A stretch of 10,915 bases of DNA from QHWK01 sp035315685. Its GTDB lineage: Bacteria; Acidobacteriota; Vicinamibacteria; Vicinamibacterales; CAVVIG01. Made by a program: the position numbers and the translations under genes. The stretch lies in NCBI GenBank assembly GCA_035315685.1, contig DATFXR010000458.1, positions 1 to 10,915 on the forward strand. Direction: 5' to 3'. This document shows positions 6,732 to 10,915 of this stretch, in pieces (position 1 is the stretch's first letter; every line of letters begins with the position of its first letter). The notes beneath the pieces were generated by a model that was not told where the DNA came from, made no database searches, and was given only the letters and a program-made list of their open reading frames with translations.

Positions 6732-7642
6732 AGGCAGTCCGGCGGCTCGCTGCGATCGCGCTCACCGCGGCGATCTTCGCGATCATCCTCCGGCGTGTGC
6801 CGTTTGCTGCGCTCGAAACGGCACTGCGCGAGGCCGACGTCCGCGTTTTTCTCTGGCTGATGGTCCCGAACACCGTCTTCTATTTCATCTGGGACACGCT
6901 CGTTCTCACTGTCGCCATCCGCTGGTTTCACGGCGAGGTTCGCTACCGCGATCTCCTGCCGGTGCGCGCGGCGTCGTACGTGGTCGGCTTCTTCAACACG
7001 AACCTCGGGCGAGGCGCAATGGCCGCATACCTGACGCGCACGCTGCGGGCGCCGTTTCTCGAGCTCGGAAGCACGGTGTTGTTCCTCGTGCTGACCGAAT
7101 ATACGCAGCTCGTGATCTGGGCCCTGCTCGGCCTGCTTGGCGTGCGGGCCGAGGTTTCGCGGAGTCTGCTGAGCGTCGCTGCAGGCGTCACCCTGTTCTG
7201 GCTCCTCGTGCGCTGGCTGCTCGCGCCGCGCGGGTGGTCGCTCGCGCGTACGTTTCGGCTGACGACGCCGACCCGTTGTACGCAGATCGTGCTGCTGCGC
7301 GCTCCGATGTTTCTCGTCTCGCTGCTCGTCCATTACCACGCTGCGCACGCGTTTGGAATCTACATCCCATTCCTGCAGATGCTGACGTTCCTGCCCGTGA
7401 TTTTCATGATCGCGGCGCTCCCCATCACCGTCGCGCATCTCGGGACAACGCAGGCGGCCTGGATCTTTTTCTTCGGGGCCTATGCGGCCGCTCCGCGGCT
7501 GCTCGCGTTCAGTCTTGCCGCGCATCTCGTGTTCACAGCGACACGCGCGTTGCTGGGTGTGGCGTGGCTGCCGGTCGCCTGGTCGGATCTCGTGGCGCCA
7601 CGCACGCTGCAGACGAACCGTCGGTACGTCTCGGTAGCGTGA
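6728..7642 (+). CDS. Multi-pass membrane protein, LPG-synthase TM-domain / flippase-like family
   Basis: The protein has 304 residues and is strongly hydrophobic, with about eight predicted membrane segments (roughly residues 6-22, 40-65, 82-98, 113-137, 145-165, 186-208, 215-237 and 243-285, the last possibly two). The pattern, with a loop GFFNTNLGRGAMAAYLTRTL (87-106) after the third hydrophobic segment, resembles the lysylphosphatidylglycerol synthase transmembrane domain (YbhN/UPF0104-type, also annotated flippase-like). The C-terminal aminoacyl-transferase domain of true LPG synthases is absent, so it does not make LPG by itself. Transport or flipping of a lipid-linked molecule is a family-based guess. 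The ATG at 6728 overlaps the cofE TGA (ATGA), so translation is probably coupled and the gene belongs to the F420 operon transcriptionally, although a functional link is unproven. The family assignment is moderate. Confidence 0.72.
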   Translation: MKAVRRLAAIALTAAIFAIILRRVPFAALETALREADVRVFLWLMVPNTVFYFIWDTLVLTVAIRWFHGEVRYRDLLPVRAASYVVGFFNTNLGRGAMAAYLTRTLRAPFLELGSTVLFLVLTEYTQLVIWALLGLLGVRAEVSRSLLSVAAGVTLFWLLVRWLLAPRGWSLARTFRLTTPTRCTQIVLLRAPMFLVSLLVHYHAAHAFGIYIPFLQMLTFLPVIFMIAALPITVAHLGTTQAAWIFFFGAYAAAPRLLAFSLAAHLVFTATRALLGVAWLPVAWSDLVAPRTLQTNRRYVSVA

Positions 7643-7731
7643 CGCGCGCGGTCGTGGGCAATAGTGCGCGTCACGTTCCACTTTGGTGGGGGATCGCGTG
7701 CGACTTATGGGCCGCTTACCTCGACTGGCGC

Positions 7732-7737
7732 TAAAAT
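7732..7737 (+). promoter_or_regulatory. Candidate -10 element (TAAAAT) for leaderless TPR-TlpA gene
   Basis: TAAAAT is followed by exactly 7 nt (GATCGCC) and the ATG at 7745. An ATG overlapping the hexamer (7736) is in frame but would add only MIA. The region 7643-7744 has no other recognisable signal apart from a 4-bp CCAC-tttg-GTGG hairpin (7678-7689). Confidence 0.5.
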
Positions 7738-7744
7738 GATCGCC

Positions 7745-9199
7745 ATGAAAAGTCATCCGGCCCTGATCCTTGCTACGGGTGTTTTCCTGACGGCGCTCGT
7801 CGCCGCGGCGCAGAGCGGCGGCCGCGAGCAGCTCACGAAAGGCAAGACGCTGTGGGATCAGCGGTTGTCGAAAAGCGCGATCGTCGCGCTCGAGGCAGCC
7901 ACCAAGAGCCCGGAGACGGCGGCCGAGGCGTGGGAAGCACTGGGCCGGATGTACACGTTCAAGGGCTGGCAGCAGGAAGGTGCGTTTCCTGGTTGGCACG
8001 ACGAACCGGCCTATCGCGAGCGCGCGCTGACAGCGCTCCGTGCGGCCGCGAAGGCCGATCCCTCGCGCCAGTCGGCGCGCGACGCGTTGAAGATCGCCGA
8101 GGGCTTCGGTGCGGCCGACAAGGTCGATCCCGCACCGACCAGGCCTGAGATTCTGGCGCTCGATGCCAAGCTCGACGCACTTCGGGAAAAACCCGATTCC
8201 ACAGTGGCGGCGATCACCGCCGCGGTTGCGGCGCGCGCCAAGGCGCAGGCCGACGCGCAACCGTACTTCGTTGGCGCGGACATCTTGAACGAGCGTGGTG
8301 ATTTCGACCGCGCCATCGAGATGGCGGAGCAGGGATCGAAGGTGTCAGACCGGTTCATCGACGAGAACCTGAGCGCGTATCAGCTCGAGGGAAAGGCCCA
8401 GGGATCGCGCGACCGCACGCGTTCTGTCGTGGCGGATCTCGTCGGCTGGGCGCAGGTACAGAAGAAGAATTATGCGGCCGGCGCCGCGAAGCTGCAGGAA
8501 GCCGAACGGCTGTCGCACGGCCAGGACTTCATCGTCCTGTTCCACATCGCGGAGCTCGCCCGGGTCCAGAACGATTTGCCGAAGGCTCGTGAGTACTACC
8601 TGAATGCGCTATCACTCGGCGGCGGTCCGCCCCAGCTCCGCCAGAGGCTCATGCCGGCACTCACCTCGGTGCGTGGCGATGCCGGCGCCGGCACCGCCTT
8701 CACGACGTGGGTGCAGGCCGAGATGAGCAAACGCCGCGAGGAGCGGAAGGCCGCTGCGCTCAAGAGCCTCGTCGACAAGCCGCTGCCGCCCCTCGCGCTG
8801 ACCACCGTGGACGGCCTGCCGTACGATGCGAAGAACCTTCGCGGCAAGGTCGTGCTGCTCGACTTCTTCGCATCGTGGTGCGGCGTCTGCAAGGCCGAAC
8901 TGCCGCAGCTGAAGGGCTCGTACGCGCAGTATCAGAACAATCCCAACGTCGTCTTCCTGCTGGTCAGCATCGATGAGGACAGCCACCGGCTGCAGCGCTA
9001 CCTGAGCGAGATGAAGTTCCCGTTCCCGGTCGCGCGCGCAAAGCCGCAGGATATGGAGAAGGCGTTGGGCTTCGACAACGTGCCCGCAACCTTCTACGTG
9101 GACAAGGGCGGTGTTGTGCGCTACGAGGTCATCGGCACGGAGGCGCACGGCGACTCGCAGACCCGCGTCAGCTGGTACGTCGATCGGTTGCTGAAGTAG
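7745..9199 (+). CDS. Exported TPR-containing thioredoxin-family protein (TlpA-like)
   Basis: The protein has 484 residues. Residues 1-23 (MKSHPALILATGVFLTALVA plus AAQ) form a signal peptide, so the rest acts outside the cytoplasm. Residues about 27-330 are helical repeats: TPR-like pairs are visible at AAEAWEALGRMYTFKGW (59-75), PYFVGADILNERGDFDRAIE (173-192) and FHIAELARVQNDLPKAREYY (266-285). The C-terminal thioredoxin fold of TlpA/AhpC-TSA type starts near 345 (DKPLPPLALTTVDG) and carries the redox pair Cys379-Gly-Val-Cys382 in FFASWCGVCKAELP, and the cis-proline loop VPATFYVDKGG. It probably reduces or isomerises disulfides in envelope proteins, with the repeats as a partner-binding platform. 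ATG 7745 gives a clean signal peptide; longer upstream readings place non-signal sequence before it. It is convergent with the M14-type peptidase gene. Confidence 0.88.
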   Translation: MKSHPALILATGVFLTALVAAAQSGGREQLTKGKTLWDQRLSKSAIVALEAATKSPETAAEAWEALGRMYTFKGWQQEGAFPGWHDEPAYRERALTALRAAAKADPSRQSARDALKIAEGFGAADKVDPAPTRPEILALDAKLDALREKPDSTVAAITAAVAARAKAQADAQPYFVGADILNERGDFDRAIEMAEQGSKVSDRFIDENLSAYQLEGKAQGSRDRTRSVVADLVGWAQVQKKNYAAGAAKLQEAERLSHGQDFIVLFHIAELARVQNDLPKAREYYLNALSLGGGPPQLRQRLMPALTSVRGDAGAGTAFTTWVQAEMSKRREERKAAALKSLVDKPLPPLALTTVDGLPYDAKNLRGKVVLLDFFASWCGVCKAELPQLKGSYAQYQNNPNVVFLLVSIDEDSHRLQRYLSEMKFPFPVARAKPQDMEKALGFDNVPATFYVDKGGVVRYEVIGTEAHGDSQTRVSWYVDRLLK

Positions 9200-9217
9200 C
9201 CGGACCGGCGGGAAAGC

Positions 9218-9302
9218 AACCCCAGAGAACGCTGAGCTCGGCAGAGAGCGTCGATCGCTTCTCACACAAGAGATCTCTGCGAACTCTGCGAACTCCGCGG
9301 TT
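9218..9302. repeat. Fold-back repeat of 9-bp units, copy 2
   Basis: The right arm reads CTCTGCGAA (9275-9283), CTCTGCGAA (9284-9292), CTCCGCGGTT (9293-9302), the same three-unit order and identical final CTCCGCGGTT as copy 1 at 1641-1668. The left arm (9218-9248) carries inverted 9-bp-spaced units, AACCCCAGAG, CGCTGAG and GGCAGAGAG. It fills the 143-bp gap between two convergent genes, where a bidirectional terminator would be expected. No long T-tract is present, though TTGTTTTCGCTTCT follows on the plus strand (9301-9314). Confidence 0.65.
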
Positions 9303-9342
9303 GTTTTCGCTTCTGTCAGACGGTCCGGCGGCTCCGCCTGCT

Positions 9343-10915
9343 TTATCGGGTGAACATCGCCGCGTTGAACAGCACGCGGAACGTGCCGAACGGCTGGCCG
9401 CGCCACTCAGGGCGGAATCCAATCAGGACCACGTGACCGTCGCCGAGCGGAACATCCAGCGCCGCGGCCTTCCCGTGCAGGTAGTTTTCGCCAATCAGGT
9501 AGCCGGACAGCAGCGGCGAACCTGAGTCCTGGTATCGCGCGAGCACGGTGCCGGTGAAGTTTTCGGCTGGTTCGAACACGGGGCTGCTGTCGACAAAGAC
9601 CGCCGCTTTGGCCGGCATGCCGGCCATCACCGGATGTGACGGATCGGTGGTGACCTCGACGATCGATCCGCGCAGGAAGAATTCGTCCGATCGCAGGCCC
9701 GAGACGACGTTTCTGACTGGCAGCTTGAACTGTTGGATCACGAACGTGCTCGCGTTGCTCAAACAGACGAGCGTGCCGCCGCCGCGGACGAACTGCTCGA
9801 AACGCTGGAGATCCGCGGCGGTGAGCTGATACGCGTACTCCGGGCGAACCTGACGTCCGTCGCCGCCCCGGCCGGTGCCGCCGCCGCGTCCGCCCGTCTG
9901 AGCGCCCGCCACCGGTACGCGCGCATCGTCGGCCATGATCAGCACGTCGATCTTGTCGCCGAGCGGTGACCCGAAGTCCTCGGGATGAACGACGACGAAA
10001 CTGAAGCCGTACCGTTCCAGCACCCAGCGGGTCCATCCTTCGTCCATCGCGGCGGTCCAGGGCTGAAACAGTCCGAGCCGCGGCCTGCGGATGGCGCGCC
10101 CCGGCGCCGCGAGCGTGCGTTCTGCCTGCAGCGCAAGCGACCGCACGAGATCGTCCTGTGTGCTCTCGGCAAGCCCCCGGATGCTGTAGCGGATGGGAGC
10201 ACCTGACGCTCCCGCGCTCGCCTGGACGGTCGCGCCCTGTTCCCACGCGCGATTGACCGCCTTGAATGCATTGTTCTGCGCCGGATCGAGCATCAGCACG
10301 CTGCCGGATCCCGTGGTGCGGCCCTCCGGTGGCGTGATTGCCCCGGCCGACGGGTCGGTGTTGAAGCCGGCGCCCGGTACACTGTCGAAGGCGGCAGTGT
10401 CGATCTGCGGCGCCGCCTCGTACGGCGAGGGTTTGACCTTCGGCTCGGGCATCGCGCCGACCGGCTTCAGCTTCGCGCGTAGCTCGTCTCCGAGATCGCT
10501 GGTCGCGGCGACGACACGGACGCCCATCTGGAGCGGGAGCGACCATCCGGCGGCATCGTAGGGACGTTCGGGCGGCCCGCCCGGATACTGACGCAGGTCG
10601 GGATAGCGCTGGATATCGAGAACCTCTCGCGCCATCGCGGCGAACTCCTGATCGGTCGGGACGACCCAGGTTCCGGCAGGGAACATCTCGCCGTCGATCG
10701 ACGCATCTGCAGTCAGCACCGACACACGCACGCCGCCGAAGGCCATGCGCCGCAGTAATTCCACCGCCGCGACGGGGTCGCGCTGCTGCTGCGGAATCAC
10801 GTACGCGAATGGCGCCTTCCTGCGGCCGAGCGCGATCTGATCGCGTCCGCCCTGATACCGGTTGTAGAGGAGCGACTCCTTGTACTTCGCCGCGAACTCG
10901 AGCACCGAGAGCGAG
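9343..10915 (-). CDS. C-terminal part of a large M14-type peptidase with GATase-like domain (N-terminus beyond window)
   Basis: The minus-strand frame is open to base 10915 and gives 523 residues ending in FNAAMFTR; a GTG at 10905 is an internal valine, not a start. The fragment does not contain the M14 zinc site (HxxE), which would lie upstream outside the window. The opening (NRYQGG ... APFAYVIPQQQRDPVAAVELLRRM) and the later region LGLFQPWTAAMDEGWTRWVLE, DVLIMADD, FVRGGGTLVCLSN and LIGFRPEWRGQPFGTFRVLF match the conserved C-terminal half of the exported M14 carboxypeptidase-like proteins common in Acidobacteriota, including a class I glutamine-amidotransferase-like fold without obvious catalytic triad. 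A Gly/Arg-rich loop (GGRGGGTGRGGDGR) interrupts that fold. Secretion is expected from the family but the signal peptide is not visible here. The gene is convergent with the TPR-TlpA gene. The peptidase label rests on family recollection. Confidence 0.75.
   Translation of the reverse strand, partial: SLSVLEFAAKYKESLLYNRYQGGRDQIALGRRKAPFAYVIPQQQRDPVAAVELLRRMAFGGVRVSVLTADASIDGEMFPAGTWVVPTDQEFAAMAREVLDIQRYPDLRQYPGGPPERPYDAAGWSLPLQMGVRVVAATSDLGDELRAKLKPVGAMPEPKVKPSPYEAAPQIDTAAFDSVPGAGFNTDPSAGAITPPEGRTTGSGSVLMLDPAQNNAFKAVNRAWEQGATVQASAGASGAPIRYSIRGLAESTQDDLVRSLALQAERTLAAPGRAIRRPRLGLFQPWTAAMDEGWTRWVLERYGFSFVVVHPEDFGSPLGDKIDVLIMADDARVPVAGAQTGGRGGGTGRGGDGRQVRPEYAYQLTAADLQRFEQFVRGGGTLVCLSNASTFVIQQFKLPVRNVVSGLRSDEFFLRGSIVEVTTDPSHPVMAGMPAKAAVFVDSSPVFEPAENFTGTVLARYQDSGSPLLSGYLIGENYLHGKAAALDVPLGDGHVVLIGFRPEWRGQPFGTFRVLFNAAMFTR

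Noticed and set aside
7664..7744. N-terminal extension of the TPR-TlpA protein to 7664
   Set aside because: It would put about 27 polar residues before a clean signal peptide and would translate through the candidate promoter.
6548..8260. 570-codon open frame on the minus strand
   Set aside because: It lies antisense across cofE, the membrane protein and the TPR-TlpA gene, has a biased Arg/His/Glu/Asp composition and no domain. Long antisense frames are expected in GC-rich coding DNA.
6727..9334. Shared 12-mer GTCCGGCGGCTC at the start of the membrane protein gene and near 9323
   Set aside because: One copy is ordinary coding sequence and the flanks do not match; a 12-mer made only of common GC words can recur by chance, so I do not call it a repeat.

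Overview
The window is GC-rich, gene-dense bacterial chromosome with ten protein genes, two of them cut by the window edges. No RNA gene, insertion sequence, CRISPR array or phage gene was seen. The mix of an F420 redox/biosynthesis cluster, a large exported M14-type peptidase with a GATase-like tail, a TPR-TlpA protein, a YbiT-type ABC-F protein and several families of short dispersed repeats looks to me like Acidobacteriota, probably class Vicinamibacteria. That is an inference from protein style and repeats; I ran no search.

Layout. Left block, minus strand, read right to left: ABC-F ATPase (3268-1667), Tat-exported DsrE-like protein (1500-829) and exported metallo-beta-lactamase-fold hydrolase (733 to beyond the left edge). 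The two gaps in this block hold a fold-back array of 9-bp units (1574-1668), a strong hairpin that swallows the DsrE-like stop codon (818-841) and an A/T-only-like heptamer array (770-810). A 49-bp divergent gap separates the ABC-F gene from a plus-strand block.

Plus-strand block: a SAM methyltransferase with a methyltransferase regulatory domain (3318-4742); then a compact F420 cluster, NADPH:F420 reductase (4830-5486), PPOX-class F420-dependent oxidoreductase (5513-5917) and F420-0 gamma-glutamyl ligase CofE (5928-6731); then, overlapping by ATGA, a multi-pass membrane protein of the LPG-synthase/flippase-like type (6728-7642). A TPR-thioredoxin (TlpA-like) exported protein follows (7745-9199). 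It converges on the C-terminal part of a minus-strand M14-type peptidase (9343 to beyond the right edge), with a second copy of the 9-bp fold-back repeat between them.

How they work together: NpdG exchanges hydride between NADP(H) and F420, the PPOX protein is a probable user of F420H2, and CofE lengthens the glutamate tail of F420. The other F420 genes (cofC, cofD, cofG/H) are not in the window. The remaining genes are envelope or housekeeping functions with no proven link.

Most notable signals: (1) a hairpin repeat inserted in frame into cofE, adding about 20 residues just before its conserved SDTFGRPW motif; (2) three genes that share a TANNNT hexamer exactly 7 nt before their ATG and lack a usable Shine-Dalgarno site, which suggests leaderless transcripts; (3) at least three independent short-repeat families within 11 kb. 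I do not see a clearly new multi-gene defence or biosynthetic system.
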